A stretch of 64,000 bases of DNA, taken from NCBI RefSeq assembly GCF_030580995.1, contig NZ_JAUQSZ010000009.1, forward strand, positions 1 through 64,000, read 5' to 3'. Position numbers and translations under genes: made by a program. Positions 20,166-30,509 of the stretch are shown piece by piece. This DNA is from Sphingomonas immobilis. GTDB taxonomy: Bacteria; Pseudomonadota; Alphaproteobacteria; Sphingomonadales; Sphingomonadaceae. Below the pieces are notes generated by a model. That model did not search any database, had not been told where the DNA came from, and worked only from the letters and a program-made list of their open reading frames with translations. Position 1 is the first letter of the stretch. Every line of letters starts with the position of its first letter.

Positions 20166-21050
20166 TTAGCCCTTCAGCACCTCGAGCAGGGTCTCGCCGA
20201 GCAGCGAGGGGCTGGCCGAAACCTTGATGCCCGCCGCTTCCATCGCCGCGATCTTGCTCTCGGCGTCGCCCTTGCCGCCCGACACGATCGCGCCGGCATG
20301 GCCCATGCGGCGGCCCGGAGGCGCCGTGCGGCCCGCGATGAAGCCGGCCATCGGCTTCTTGCGGCCCTTCTTCGCCTCGTCGATCAGGAACTGCGCGGCC
20401 TGCTCCTCGGCGTCGCCGCCGATCTCGCCGATCATGATGATCGACTTGGTAGCGTCGTCGGCCAGGAACAGTTCGAGCACGTCGATGAAGTTCGTGCCGT
20501 TGACGGGATCGCCGCCGATGCCGACCGCGGTGGTCTGACCGAGCCCGGCGTTGGTCGTCTGGAACACGGCTTCATAGGTAAGCGTGCCCGAGCGGCTTAC
20601 AACGCCGACCGACCCTTCCGAGAAGATGTTGCCGGGCATGATGCCGATCTTGCACTGATTCGGCGTCAGCACGCCGGGGCAGTTCGGACCGATGAGGCGC
20701 GACTTGGAGCCCGACAGCGCGCGCTTGACCTTGACCATGTCGAGCACTGGAATACCCTCGGTGATGGCGACGATCAGCTCGATCTCGGCATCGATCGCCT
20801 CGAGGATCGAATCGGCCGCGAAGGGGGGCGGCACGTACACGACCGACGCGGTCGCGCCGGTGGCGTGCTTGGCTTCCTCCACGGTGTTGAACACCGGCAG
20901 GTCGAGGTGCGTGGTGCCGCCCTTGCCCGGCGTCACGCCGCCGACCATCTGCGTGCCGTAGGCGAGCGCGGTCTGCGTATGGAAGCTGCCGGTTTCCCCG
21001 GTCATGCCCTGGGTGATGACCTTGGTGTTCTTGTCGACGAGGATGCTCAT
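20166..21050 (-). CDS. sucD: succinate-CoA ligase alpha subunit
   Basis: A 294-residue subunit of succinyl-CoA synthetase, which converts succinyl-CoA to succinate with formation of ATP or GTP. The CoA-binding Rossmann region ([23 protein letters not shown]) fills the first third. [20 protein letters not shown] is conserved. The catalytic phospho-His is in [17 protein letters not shown] near residue 245. The gene follows mdh by 60 bases. The beta-subunit gene sucC, which normally precedes sucD, is not in this window. Confidence 0.97.
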   Translation of the reverse strand: MSILVDKNTKVITQGMTGETGSFHTQTALAYGTQMVGGVTPGKGGTTHLDLPVFNTVEEAKHATGATASVVYVPPPFAADSILEAIDAEIELIVAITEGIPVLDMVKVKRALSGSKSRLIGPNCPGVLTPNQCKIGIMPGNIFSEGSVGVVSRSGTLTYEAVFQTTNAGLGQTTAVGIGGDPVNGTNFIDVLELFLADDATKSIIMIGEIGGDAEEQAAQFLIDEAKKGRKKPMAGFIAGRTAPPGRRMGHAGAIVSGGKGDAESKIAAMEAAGIKVSASPSLLGETLLEVLKG

Positions 21051-21110
21051 GCGTCGCTTTCCTTGTGAGAGAGAATGAGCGACGCGGGCCCCGCGCCGCC
21101 GACAGTCAGA

Positions 21111-22118
<1,008 letters not shown>

Positions 22119-22218
22119 CTAGTAACGCGGCGCGGCTTAGGCGGGTTTTGGCGGCAGGGCAACCACTAAAGGACTACAAATCCACGATCTTATTGCAACT
22201 CATTCGCACATGCATTAA

Positions 22219-23289
22219 TCAGGCAGCGAGCGCCTTCGGAGCGCGTCGCGGAAACGCCCATTTTACAGTCCGCAAGCGCAAGGCGGGGCGCTCCACCGCG
22301 GCGTACATCGCCGCCGCCACGGCGATGACCGCGGCGTATTTAAGCGCCAGCACGAGCAGCGGCGATCCGATCGCGGGCGCGAGTCCCTCCACCACGCGCG
22401 CGACGCTCGCGTGCCAGATGTAGAGCGAATAGGCGATAACGCCGAGCCTGGCGAGGCCGCATGCCGGCCATTCCAGCAACCTCGGGATGCGCGCAGAATA
22501 GAGCGCGAGGATCAGCGCCGCCGCGGCCGGATAGGCGATCACGAAGCCGAGACCGGGACGCCAGCCGTCGTCGCCGATCGTCACCAGCACTGCGAAGCCC
22601 GCCGCCGCCACGCCGCCGAACAGCCACCGCCGTTCTGTCAGCGCCGCGAACAGTGCTGGCCGGTACAGCCGCACCGCCGCGAGCAGCACGCCCATCGTCA
22701 GCGCGTCGATCCGGTACTGCGTCTGCCATTGCAGATGGAGGTGCGTCTCACCCGCGATCAACGCCCCCGTGCGCAGCGCGAGGCAGGCGATCATCACCGC
22801 CATCAGCGCGGCGATCACGCGCGTGCCGCCCCGTCGCGCCAGCCAGGGAAGCGCGAACGCTGCGGCGAGGTAGAAATGCTCCTCGACCGCGAGCGACCAG
22901 AGGTGACTCGGCGCTGTCGTGCCGTAGTTCTGCAGGTGGAACAGCACCGGCATCACCATCGGCCATGCCTGCGCTCCGCCGATCAGCAGCAAGGCGGCGA
23001 GATAGGCGTAAAGCGGCGGCAACAGCCGGAGCGCGCGCCGCGAGAAGAACCGACCGAGCCGCAGCCCCTCCGGCCGCGCGGCCTCCTCCAGCACCATGCC
23101 GCCGACGAGGAAGCCGCTGAGCACGAAGAACAGATCGACCCCGCACCAGCCCGCCCGCGCCACCGGGCGCAGCGCGTCGATCGCGGCGACGCCGGTCGCG
23201 GCATCGAGGTGGAAGGCGATGACGAGCAGGATCGCGATGCCCCGCACGACATCGAGCGTCTGCCGCCTGTTTCCCTGCCCGCCGGTCAT
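22219..23289 (-). CDS. membrane acyltransferase (OafA/YrhL family)
   Basis: A 356-residue integral membrane protein of the acyltransferase-3 family, which O-acylates cell-surface sugars or lipids. RQTLDVVRGIAILLVIAFHL holds the family His near residue 30. DLFFVLSGFLVGG and SHLWSLAVEEHFYL are also conserved, and about ten hydrophobic helices follow. ATG at 23289 is preferred (GAGG five bases upstream); a GTG at 23304 is also in frame. It is a single gene with no sugar-biosynthesis neighbours, so the substrate cannot be assigned. Confidence 0.9.
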   Translation of the reverse strand: MTGGQGNRRQTLDVVRGIAILLVIAFHLDAATGVAAIDALRPVARAGWCGVDLFFVLSGFLVGGMVLEEAARPEGLRLGRFFSRRALRLLPPLYAYLAALLLIGGAQAWPMVMPVLFHLQNYGTTAPSHLWSLAVEEHFYLAAAFALPWLARRGGTRVIAALMAVMIACLALRTGALIAGETHLHLQWQTQYRIDALTMGVLLAAVRLYRPALFAALTERRWLFGGVAAAGFAVLVTIGDDGWRPGLGFVIAYPAAAALILALYSARIPRLLEWPACGLARLGVIAYSLYIWHASVARVVEGLAPAIGSPLLVLALKYAAVIAVAAAMYAAVERPALRLRTVKWAFPRRAPKALAA

Positions 23290-23546
23290 TCCGGCCTCAT
23301 GCACCGGTGCGGGTTAAGGAGGGTTTTAGGCAGGCGTGAAGCCGAGCGCCGCCGCCCGGCCATGCGTGCGATGGACAGCATCTTTGCTTTATCCTGCGAT
23401 TTCGCGTATCACCCCGCCTGCTTACGTCGCCTGCGACGGATATCGGGCCGATCTTGGTCCCCCTTTGTCCCTTTCTAGCCTCTCCGAGCCGGTTCGCGCG
23501 AATGTTCGTGCGGGCTCGTCTTCTCTATCCGACAAGGGATATCGAT

Positions 23547-23753
23547 ATGATCACCGGAACCGTGAAATTCTTCAATGCCGACAAGGGTTATGGCTTCATC
23601 GCGCCGGAAAGCGGCGGCGACGACGCCTTCGTCCACATCTCCGCCGTCGAGCGCGCGGGCATGAGCACGCTCGATAAGGATCAGCGCGTCTCCTACGAGC
23701 TCGAGAAGGACCAGCGCGGGAAGACCTCCGCGGTCAACCTCCAGAGCGCCTGA
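23547..23753 (+). CDS. cold-shock-domain protein
   Basis: A 68-residue single cold-shock domain: TGTVKFFNADKGYGFIAPE with RNP1, DAFVHISAVERAG with RNP2, and a C-terminal strand SAVNLQSA. Such proteins bind single-stranded RNA/DNA and act as RNA chaperones. The ATG at 23547 follows an AAGGGA site. The 240-base region upstream has no gene and probably holds the promoter and a long 5' leader, as is common for csp genes. A strong intrinsic terminator follows at 23761. Confidence 0.97.
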   Translation: MITGTVKFFNADKGYGFIAPESGGDDAFVHISAVERAGMSTLDKDQRVSYELEKDQRGKTSAVNLQSA

Positions 23754-23760
23754 CCAGATT

Positions 23761-23794
23761 ACGGGCACCCGCGGACTGCGCGGGTGCCCGTTTT
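23761..23794 (+). terminator. intrinsic terminator after the cold-shock gene
   Basis: ACGGGCACCCGCG and CGCGGGTGCCCGT form a thirteen-base-pair stem with a five-base loop, followed directly by TTTT. It starts seven bases after the cold-shock stop codon. A short open frame with a ribosome site begins 31 bases beyond it. Confidence 0.9.
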
Positions 23795-23824
23795 CATGCC
23801 TGCCAAAGATCGAAGGGAAATATC

Positions 23825-23938
23825 ATGGGCCAGCTTCGCACTGCCAACAATCGCCGTAACCGGGCACTCGTCCGCGCTCTCGCCGCCGCCAAGCCGGTCG
23901 CCCCCAAGCCGCCGGTGGCCAAGCCCGCCCAGGCCTGA
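23825..23938 (+). CDS. candidate 37-residue basic small protein
   Basis: ATG at 23825, preceded by GAAGGGAAA, opens 37 codons to TGA at 23936. The peptide has a basic N-terminal half (GQLRTANNRRNRALVRALA) and an Ala/Lys/Pro tail (AAKPVAPKPPVAKPAQA). The basic N-terminus could bind RNA. It lies just after the cold-shock terminator and ends three bases before the convergent zapE stop. Read-through from the cold-shock promoter could express it under stress. Not recognised; the evidence is the ribosome site and composition only. Confidence 0.5.
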   Translation: MGQLRTANNRRNRALVRALAAAKPVAPKPPVAKPAQA

Positions 23939-23941
23939 GGC

Positions 23942-25060
23942 TCACGCCCCCGCCGAACCGTGCCCCTGCGCAAGGTATTCGTCGGACTGCATTTCCTCCA
24001 GCCGGCTGACGGTACGGTCGAATTCGAAACGGCCGTCGCCTTTTTCGTAGAGCTGATCGGGCTCGGCATCGGCCGAGGCGAGCAGCTTGACCTTGTGTTC
24101 GTAGAGCGCGTCGATCAGCGACACGAAGCGCGCCGCCTCGTTGCGGTTCTCCGGGCCGAGCCTGGGGATGCCGACGACAAACACCGTGTGGAAATGCCGC
24201 GCGATGGCCAGATAGTCGGGCGTGCCGCGCGCCTCCGCGCACAGCCGCTTGAACGAGAACACGCCGACCCCCTTCACGCTCTTGGGCACGTGCAGCGTGC
24301 GACCGCCCTCGACCGGCAGTTCCTCGGACGGCACGCGCGCGCGGTCCTCGACCGGGAAGTCGGTGAGGCGGAAGAAATCGCCCGACAGCAATTCGGTCGC
24401 CTTGGGGCCGTTGGGCACCAGCCAGGTGTCGATCTTGCCGAGCCGGTCGCGGCGGTAATCCACCGGGCCATCGAGCGTCAGAACGTCGAGTTTCGCTTCG
24501 ATCAGGTCGATGAAGGGCAGGAAATGCTCGCGGTTGAGCCCGTCCTTGTAGAGATCGCGCGGGCGCCGGTTGGAGGTGGTGACGACCGTCACGCCTTCGC
24601 TGAGCAATTGCGTGAACAGCCGCGAGAGGATCATCGCATCCGGGCTGTTGGTCACCATGATCTCGTCGAAGGCGAGCAGCCGCGTCTCCTCGGCGATGGC
24701 GCGCGCAGCGGGGACGATCGGGTCGCCGACCTCCTTTTTCCGTTCGGCGGCGATGCGGCGATGCACCTCCAGCATGAATTCGCCGAAGTGGACACGGCGT
24801 TTGCGCTCGATCTGCACCGAGGCGAAGAACAGGTCCATCAGCATCGATTTGCCGCGCCCCACCCCGCCCCAGATGTAGAGCCCGCGCGGTAGCTCGGGCT
24901 TGCGGCCGAGCAGCTTCCACAGCGTCGATCCGCGCGACGGCACCGCCTCCAGCGCCTTGGCAAGCGCGTTCAAGCGGGCGGCGACATTCGCCTGTTCCGG
25001 ATCGGGCTTGAGCTCGCCCGCGGCGATGAGCGCGTCGTAGCGAGCGAGAACGCCGGTCAT
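23942..25060 (-). CDS. zapE: cell division ATPase ZapE (AFG1-like)
   Basis: A 372-residue AFG1/ZapE-type P-loop ATPase. Walker A is GGVGRGKSMLMD (about residue 66), Walker B is LLAFDE followed by IMVTNSPDAMILSRLF, and a sensor-like TSNRRPRDLYKDGL comes after. In E. coli ZapE associates with the Z-ring and affects division under stress; the mitochondrial homologue aids protein turnover. The gene overlaps the thioesterase gene upstream by four bases (ATGA), so the two are coupled. Length is normal. Confidence 0.93.
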   Translation of the reverse strand: MTGVLARYDALIAAGELKPDPEQANVAARLNALAKALEAVPSRGSTLWKLLGRKPELPRGLYIWGGVGRGKSMLMDLFFASVQIERKRRVHFGEFMLEVHRRIAAERKKEVGDPIVPAARAIAEETRLLAFDEIMVTNSPDAMILSRLFTQLLSEGVTVVTTSNRRPRDLYKDGLNREHFLPFIDLIEAKLDVLTLDGPVDYRRDRLGKIDTWLVPNGPKATELLSGDFFRLTDFPVEDRARVPSEELPVEGGRTLHVPKSVKGVGVFSFKRLCAEARGTPDYLAIARHFHTVFVVGIPRLGPENRNEAARFVSLIDALYEHKVKLLASADAEPDQLYEKGDGRFEFDRTVSRLEEMQSDEYLAQGHGSAGA

Positions 25061-25509
25061 TTGGGCGGCGACGGTTTGCGCAGCGTCGCGATGAAGCTGG
25101 CGACCGGCGGCACGCCTTCCTGCACGATCAGCCCGCGCACGAACAGCAGGCGGCCCGTTTCCCGCACCAGTTCGACGCGCGCATCGATCGGGCGATCAAG
25201 CGTCGCGCCGCCGGAAAACTGCGTGGTCAGATCGACCGTGACACCGCCGGCCGCACCATTGGCACCCAGCGCGTGCGCGCCGGCAAATACCGCCATGTCG
25301 ATAAAGGCGAGGATCGTGCCGCCGTGCAGATTGCCGAGGCCGTTGGCCTGCCCGGCGCGCGGCTCCATCCGCACGATCGCCGTTCCACCCTCCACGCACA
25401 CGAAGAACGGATCGTACTGGGCGTTCAACAGCGTCCGGTCGACGACCGCCCACTGTTTCCAACCGGGCCGGTCGGGATCGTCGGTGTAAGTGACGAGGGA
25501 ATTGTCCAC
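25057..25509 (-). CDS. hotdog-fold thioesterase (PaaI-like)
   Basis: A 150-residue protein with the hotdog motif NGLGNLHGGTILAFIDMAVF, matching the PaaI/YbgC-like acyl-CoA thioesterases, and later VTVDLTTQF and ARVELVRETGRLLFVRG. These enzymes hydrolyse acyl-CoA or aryl-CoA thioesters; the substrate here is not evident. It starts 12 bases after sdhB ends and overlaps zapE by four bases, so sdhB-thioesterase-zapE is likely one transcript. Confidence 0.88.
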   Translation of the reverse strand: MDNSLVTYTDDPDRPGWKQWAVVDRTLLNAQYDPFFVCVEGGTAIVRMEPRAGQANGLGNLHGGTILAFIDMAVFAGAHALGANGAAGGVTVDLTTQFSGGATLDRPIDARVELVRETGRLLFVRGLIVQEGVPPVASFIATLRKPSPPK

Positions 25510-25521
25510 GCGGGCGATGCC

Positions 25522-26304
25522 TTACAGGACGCGCTCGGCTTCCATCTTCTTGATCTCGGCGATCGCCTTGGCGGGGTTGAGACCCTTGGGGCAGACGTTC
25601 GCGCAGTTCATGATCGTATGGCAGCGATAGAGGCGGAACGGATCCTCGAGCTCGTCGAGCCGCTCGCCGGTCATCTCGTCGCGGCTGTCGGCAAGCCAGC
25701 GATAGGCCTGCAACAGGATCGCGGGGCCGAGGAACTTGTCGCTGTTCCACCAATAGCTCGGGCACGAGGTCGAGCAGCAGGCGCACAGGATGCACTCGTA
25801 CAGGCCGTCGAGCTTCTCGCGGTCCTCGGGCGACTGCAGACGCTCCTTGCCGGGGTTGGGCGTGACGGTCTGCAACCACGGCTTGATCGACGAATATTGC
25901 GCGTAGAAGTGCGTGAAATCGGGGACGAGATCCTTGATCACTTCCATGTGCGGCAGCGGCGTGATGCGGATGTCGCCGCGAATGTCCTCGATCGCCGTCG
26001 TGCAGGCGAGGCCGTTCTTGCCGTCCATGTTCATCGCGCACGATCCGCAGATGCCCTCGCGGCAGGAGCGACGGAAGGTGAGCGTCGAATCCTGCTCCGA
26101 CTTCATCTTGATCAGCGCATCGAGCACCATCGGGCCGCACGTGTCGAGATCGATCTCGAACGTGTCGTAATGCGGGTTCTGCCCCGCGTCGGGATCGTAG
26201 CGGTAGATCTTGAACTTCTTGACGCGCTTCGCCTCGGCAGCCGCCTTGTGAACTTTGCCGGTGTTCTTGGGCTTGCTGTTCGCGGGGAGGAAGAATTCGG
26301 CCAT
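25522..26304 (-). CDS. sdhB: succinate dehydrogenase iron-sulfur subunit
   Basis: A 260-residue electron-transfer subunit of complex II. The N-terminal ferredoxin domain holds a 2Fe-2S cluster at [12 protein letters not shown] with a further Cys in LACTT. The C-terminal domain holds 4Fe-4S and 3Fe-4S cluster ligands in [13 protein letters not shown] and [15 protein letters not shown]. It passes electrons from SdhA flavin to quinone. Unusually it is not next to sdhCDA (30622-33237): about 4.3 kb with four other genes intervenes. It depends on the Fe-S machinery encoded at the other end of this window. Confidence 0.97.
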   Translation of the reverse strand: MAEFFLPANSKPKNTGKVHKAAAEAKRVKKFKIYRYDPDAGQNPHYDTFEIDLDTCGPMVLDALIKMKSEQDSTLTFRRSCREGICGSCAMNMDGKNGLACTTAIEDIRGDIRITPLPHMEVIKDLVPDFTHFYAQYSSIKPWLQTVTPNPGKERLQSPEDREKLDGLYECILCACCSTSCPSYWWNSDKFLGPAILLQAYRWLADSRDEMTGERLDELEDPFRLYRCHTIMNCANVCPKGLNPAKAIAEIKKMEAERVL

Positions 26305-26488
26305 TTCGCGTCGGTATCCCGTGGCTGGCGAGCGGCGAGGCGCTCAGGTCTTGTCCCAGCCGTTACACAAGCCGGGGCCGAGCCGCAAACCTTTGATGTG
26401 CATCTGCGAACGAAGCGTTTCGGCGAAGCGCCTTGATCGCCCCGGCTGCGGCCCCATCTGCCCCAGACCAAACAGGAGGCACATTTCC

Positions 26489-27229
26489 ATGACCGGCAGA
26501 CTCGAAGGCAAGAAGGCGATCGTCACCGGCGGATCGCGCGGCATCGGCGCCGCCATCGCCAAGCGGCTGGCGGCGGAAGGCGCGGATGTCGCCATCACCT
26601 ATGCCGGCAACGAGGAAGCGTCGAAGCAGACCGTCGCCGCGATCGGCGCGGCCGGGCGCACCGGGTATGCCGTTCAGGCCGATGCCGGCGACGCCGCCGA
26701 ACAGGCAACCGCGATCGGCGCGGCGATCGACAAGCTCGGCGGCCTCGACATCCTTGTCCACAATGCCGGCGTGTTCGCGATCAACCGCGTCGATCAGGAC
26801 GATGGCAGTTTCGACCGTTTGTTCGCAGTCAACGTCGCGGGCGTGCAGGCCGGCACCGCGGCCGCCGCGCCGCGCATTGCGGATGGCGGGCGGATCATCA
26901 TCATCGGCAGCGTCAATGCGCACCATTCGATCGGCCCGGGCCTCGCGCCCTATGGCGCTTCGAAAGCGGCCGTTGCCGGTCTCGCACGCGGCTGGGCGCG
27001 CGATCTCGCCGCGCGGGGCATCCTCGTCAACGTCGTCCAGCCCGGCCCGATCGATACCGACATGAACCCGGCGGACGGCGCGATGGCGGTCGGCTTCCAG
27101 AAGATGATCCCGCTGGGCCGTTATGGAAAGCCGGATGAGATCGCCGCCCTCGCGGCATTCCTGGCGAGCGACGAATCGTCGTTCATCACCGGCACCACGA
27201 TCGACATCGACGGCGGCCTGTCGAGCTGA
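26489..27229 (+). CDS. SDR oxidoreductase, FabG-like
   Basis: A 246-residue classical short-chain dehydrogenase/reductase. It has the coenzyme motif TGGSRGIGAAIAKRLA, HNAGVF in place of NNAG, a catalytic Ser in IIGSVNAHHS, and YGASK with the catalytic Tyr and Lys. The end, FITGTTIDIDGGLSS, is typical of 3-oxoacyl-ACP reductase-like SDRs. AGGAGG lies nine bases before the ATG at 26489. It is expressed alone on the plus strand within an otherwise minus-strand sdh region and has its own terminator. Substrate unknown. Confidence 0.9.
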   Translation: MTGRLEGKKAIVTGGSRGIGAAIAKRLAAEGADVAITYAGNEEASKQTVAAIGAAGRTGYAVQADAGDAAEQATAIGAAIDKLGGLDILVHNAGVFAINRVDQDDGSFDRLFAVNVAGVQAGTAAAAPRIADGGRIIIIGSVNAHHSIGPGLAPYGASKAAVAGLARGWARDLAARGILVNVVQPGPIDTDMNPADGAMAVGFQKMIPLGRYGKPDEIAALAAFLASDESSFITGTTIDIDGGLSS

Positions 27230-27233
27230 CGCG

Positions 27234-27264
27234 AAAACACCCCGGCGCGAGCCGGGGTGTTTCT
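27234..27264. terminator. intrinsic terminator between SDR gene and creD
   Basis: AAACACCCCGGC and GCCGGGGTGTTT form a twelve-base-pair stem with a GCGA tetraloop, with A- and T-rich ends on both sides. It starts five bases past the SDR stop and lies 18 bases from the end of the convergent creD gene, so it can serve both. Confidence 0.9.
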
Positions 27265-27281
27265 CGTCGGACGAATCGCGG

Positions 27282-28670
27282 TCAGGCGATCTTGCGCCCG
27301 CCCCAGTCGAGGCTGCGCGTGAGGTACATCACCGCCGCCAACGCCGCGAATAGCAGCAGCGACCCGATCAGCAGCGAGTATGCTTCGAGGCTGAGCAGCA
27401 CGTACAACACCCCGTAGAGCGCAGTCAGCAAAGCGGCGATGAAGCCCGCGCGCAGCCGGCTGCCCAGCACCGCCGACGAATAAGCGGTCAGCAGCCCGAT
27501 GGTCGCCCCCGCCGCGATGACATAGGCGAGCATGAAGCCGACCACTTCGGCGAACGCCAGCAGCATCACGAAGAACAGCACCAGCCCCGCGCCGACCAGC
27601 CCGAGCTCGATCGGCGAGACGCGCGCGCCGCCGATCAGATCGAACATCAGGAAGGCCATGAAGGTGAAGCCGATGAACAGGAAACCATATTTCACCGAAC
27701 GGTTGACCTGATCGTAGACGTCGACCGGCGTGACGAGGTTGACGCGCGCCTGGAATACGCCGGGCATCTCCCCGCCGGTGATCTGCGCGGGCTCGGTATC
27801 CCCGGTCGAGACGAGCGCACGGCCGAGCGCGAGGTTGCCGACGCGCCACTCGGCATTGAACCCGTCCTTCCCCTCGGCATGCTTCGCGGGCAGCAGATCA
27901 CCCTGATAGCTCGGGTTCGGCCAGGCCGAACGCACCTTCCAGGTCGTGTCCCCGCCCTGCGGCGCGAGCGCGAGGCTGCCGTTGCCGCGCACCTGATAAT
28001 CGTAGGCGACGGTGAACGGCTGCGCCGCGAGCATGCTTGCGTCGAGCGTCGTGTAGAAGCCCGATCCCCCGGTTTCGCGCGGGCCCTTGCCGGGCTGGAG
28101 ATCGAGCGGCTTGCCGTCGAGCTTCACCGCGGGCGGCGCGCCGAACAGCCCGCGCGCGTCGCTGACGCCGAAGCGCAACTCCGCGCGGTCGAGCGCCAGC
28201 GCCTCGCGCGTCACGCCGTAGCGCGACAGGTCGGCGGGCAGGCTGAAGCGTGCGGTGCCGGTGTTGCGCGCCTCGTACACCACGACCTCGTAGATCGAGC
28301 GGTGGCGCGTGTCGGGCTTCACCTCCGAGGTGATCTCGGCGGTATCGGGCGTCAGCGACAGCGCGCGCCAGACGGTGCCTGTCTTAGTCACCTGCTTGCC
28401 GCCCTCGCTCACCGTCTCGGTCGTCTGCGCGAGATAGGGGATCACGAGCAGCGGCCCCGCCACCACCTGCGGGCCGCCCCAGCCCTCCGCGATCGAACTC
28501 TGCGCGGTCTTGGACTGGTTCTGCCGATCGTAGACGAGCAGATAGACGGTGAAGAGCGGCACCGCGAGCATCGCCGCTATGAGCATCGCGAACAGCATCT
28601 TGGTGGCGGGGGTACGATCCGCGCGGGGCCCAGGGACGGGCGGCGCGGGATCGTGCGGAATGTCGGACAT
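27282..28670 (-). CDS. creD: inner membrane protein CreD
   Basis: A 462-residue protein of the CreD/Cet family. One N-terminal helix (about residues 25-50) is followed by a large periplasmic domain (SIAEGWGGPQVVAGPLLVIP is a family signature near residue 80) and about five C-terminal helices. CreD is linked to envelope integrity, colicin tolerance and beta-lactam response in enterobacteria. The creBC two-component genes are not adjacent. Length is normal. Confidence 0.92.
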   Translation of the reverse strand: MSDIPHDPAPPVPGPRADRTPATKMLFAMLIAAMLAVPLFTVYLLVYDRQNQSKTAQSSIAEGWGGPQVVAGPLLVIPYLAQTTETVSEGGKQVTKTGTVWRALSLTPDTAEITSEVKPDTRHRSIYEVVVYEARNTGTARFSLPADLSRYGVTREALALDRAELRFGVSDARGLFGAPPAVKLDGKPLDLQPGKGPRETGGSGFYTTLDASMLAAQPFTVAYDYQVRGNGSLALAPQGGDTTWKVRSAWPNPSYQGDLLPAKHAEGKDGFNAEWRVGNLALGRALVSTGDTEPAQITGGEMPGVFQARVNLVTPVDVYDQVNRSVKYGFLFIGFTFMAFLMFDLIGGARVSPIELGLVGAGLVLFFVMLLAFAEVVGFMLAYVIAAGATIGLLTAYSSAVLGSRLRAGFIAALLTALYGVLYVLLSLEAYSLLIGSLLLFAALAAVMYLTRSLDWGGRKIA

Positions 28671-28782
28671 GACCTTGGCTCCTGTTGCGGAGCCTTTCCC
28701 TTATGCAGGCGCGGGGCCATGCGCCAAAGTCGTTATGGTCGGGAAGCCGTGCAGAGGATGTGCAGGCCGCCCGCGCCGCCGC

Positions 28783-29769
28783 TCAGTGCTGGACGACCTG
28801 ATCGAGCAGGCTGATCGACGGGCGACCGACAGGCGCGGTCGCCGCCTTGGGCATCCGCGCCTCTAGCGGGGTCAGCCACGCGGCCGCGCGCGACCCGATC
28901 ACGATCTGCGGGTTGGACGGATCGAGCTTGCCCTTGGCTTCCCAGCCCGCGATCAGCCCCTTCGCCTCGCGCGCGGCGGCCTCCAGCGGCTGGGATTTGC
29001 GCAGCGCGGTGTTGATCAGCGCATCGCCGAAGAAGGTCCAGTCGCCGTCGGAGAAGCAGCCGAAGCTCGGCCGCTCCGAAGAGGCGGCGGTCAGCAGCAC
29101 GCTGTCGTCGCTGCCGATCATCGGCACGAACACGCCCGAGAAACAGGCGCTGATCATGACGATGCGCCGCTTTAGCCCGAGCGCGTCGAGCATCGCCCAC
29201 AGCCGTCCGGGGGAGATCGTGCCGGTGCCCTCGTTGCCGTCGTTATAGGCGATGCCGTAGGGTGCGCCGTGGCTGGTCGTGTAGAGGACGAGCACGTCCT
29301 CATTCTTGTCCATCGTTTCCGCAATGCGCGCGAGGGCGGCTGCGATATTGTCGGGCGATCCGCGTGGCAGGTCGCTCTCGGCAGTGCCGTCGCTGCCGGC
29401 GAGGACGATGGTACGCCCGGCCGCGTCGTAACGGCGCGACAGCACCTTGCCCGCCTCGCGCGCCTCGCGACCGAACACCGGATCGCTGTCGAGCCCGACC
29501 GCAAGGACGTAGGCGTCGACCACACCCTTGCGCTGCGGCGTCACGCCGGCAAGCGCGTGCTCGAGGCGGCGGTGCTCCGCGAGTACCCAGGCGGGGCCGC
29601 GGTCGCGTTCGAACTGGAAGCCCTGCGCCGCGTAATAGGTATATTCGGTCTCGTCGCGGCCGATCGCCGGGGCGGGGGCATCGTGGCGCGGGGCGCGGTA
29701 TTGCGCCTGAAGGCCGGCGGCGGCGAGCACCAGCGCGGGGACGGCCCACGCGAAACGCAACATCTTCAT
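28783..29769 (-). CDS. exported C13-family (legumain-like) peptidase
   Basis: A 328-residue protein with an N-terminal signal peptide (residues 1 to about 22) and a caspase-haemoglobinase-type fold. Its catalytic dyad is readable as His in VLVLYTTSHGAPYG and Cys in RIVMISACFSGVFVP, the HG...SAC pattern of clan CD peptidase family C13. NGNEGT-like acidic text and a YNDGNEGTG loop lie between them. Family members in plants and animals cleave after Asn. Bacterial members are little studied; this one should be periplasmic. It lies between creD and a membrane protein gene with gaps of about 80-110 bases. Confidence 0.85.
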   Translation of the reverse strand: MKMLRFAWAVPALVLAAAGLQAQYRAPRHDAPAPAIGRDETEYTYYAAQGFQFERDRGPAWVLAEHRRLEHALAGVTPQRKGVVDAYVLAVGLDSDPVFGREAREAGKVLSRRYDAAGRTIVLAGSDGTAESDLPRGSPDNIAAALARIAETMDKNEDVLVLYTTSHGAPYGIAYNDGNEGTGTISPGRLWAMLDALGLKRRIVMISACFSGVFVPMIGSDDSVLLTAASSERPSFGCFSDGDWTFFGDALINTALRKSQPLEAAAREAKGLIAGWEAKGKLDPSNPQIVIGSRAAAWLTPLEARMPKAATAPVGRPSISLLDQVVQH

Positions 29770-29851
29770 TCGCCCGGCGCGCCCTTCGATCCTGTCGAAC
29801 GATCCTCACGCCGGAGCGCGGGCGAAGTCAATATCGGCAGGGGGCTCCGCG

Positions 29852-30448
29852 TCAAACGCGCGCTTGCGCGGCCGCCATCATCCCGTTTTCGATCGCCGCC
29901 AGCATCCGCTCGAACGTGTCGTCGTCGGCGATCATCGACTTGGGGATCGAGAGCTTCCCGTCCTGGTGATGGATGTGGAAGAAGTGATATTTGCCCTGCT
30001 GTACCATCGCGACATGCGTGATCGACGTGTAGCGCACCGTCACCGTCTTCGACGACATCGCCCCTGCCGGCGCGGTGATTCCGGCCTTGCCGACCACCAC
30101 TTCGCGCGGGTCCGAAAAGGCGAGTTGCACGCCGTAGGCGCCGTAGCACGCGGCCAGCGCGAAGAATCCGACGAGGCACCAGTAGAAGACCGTCGCGCCG
30201 TCGCGATCGAAACGGATGAGGTGATAGAGGACCAGCCCGCGATCGTTGGTCTGCGCGATCCACACCATGCCCACCGCCATCAGCGTGAAGAACCCGGCCG
30301 CGAGCAACGATGCGCCGATCTTCGGGCGATAGTCGAAACGCTGCCCGCCGCTCTCCGCGCGGGCGGGTGCCGGCTGCACGGGCGCGAGGCCTCGCTGCGC
30401 CGCTGGCGCTTCCCCGACGATGCCGCGCTTTCCGAATGTCCCTGCCAT
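29852..30448 (-). CDS. membrane protein with PH-like cytosolic domain
   Basis: A 198-residue protein that I cannot name. A disordered N-terminus is followed by two hydrophobic helices (about residues 46-65 and 88-108). The C-terminal half (EVVVGKAGITAPAGAMSSKTVTVRYTSITHVAMVQQGKYHFFHIHH) resembles the beta-rich PH-like domains of bacterial membrane proteins. The gene precedes the C13 peptidase gene on the same strand. The function is unknown. Confidence 0.7.
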   Translation of the reverse strand: MAGTFGKRGIVGEAPAAQRGLAPVQPAPARAESGGQRFDYRPKIGASLLAAGFFTLMAVGMVWIAQTNDRGLVLYHLIRFDRDGATVFYWCLVGFFALAACYGAYGVQLAFSDPREVVVGKAGITAPAGAMSSKTVTVRYTSITHVAMVQQGKYHFFHIHHQDGKLSIPKSMIADDDTFERMLAAIENGMMAAAQARV

Positions 30449-30509
30449 GCGATGCTCCCATTCTCGCAGGGGAACCTTTTAGGACGCAGCGGTTAAGGGA
30501 GGGTTGCGG

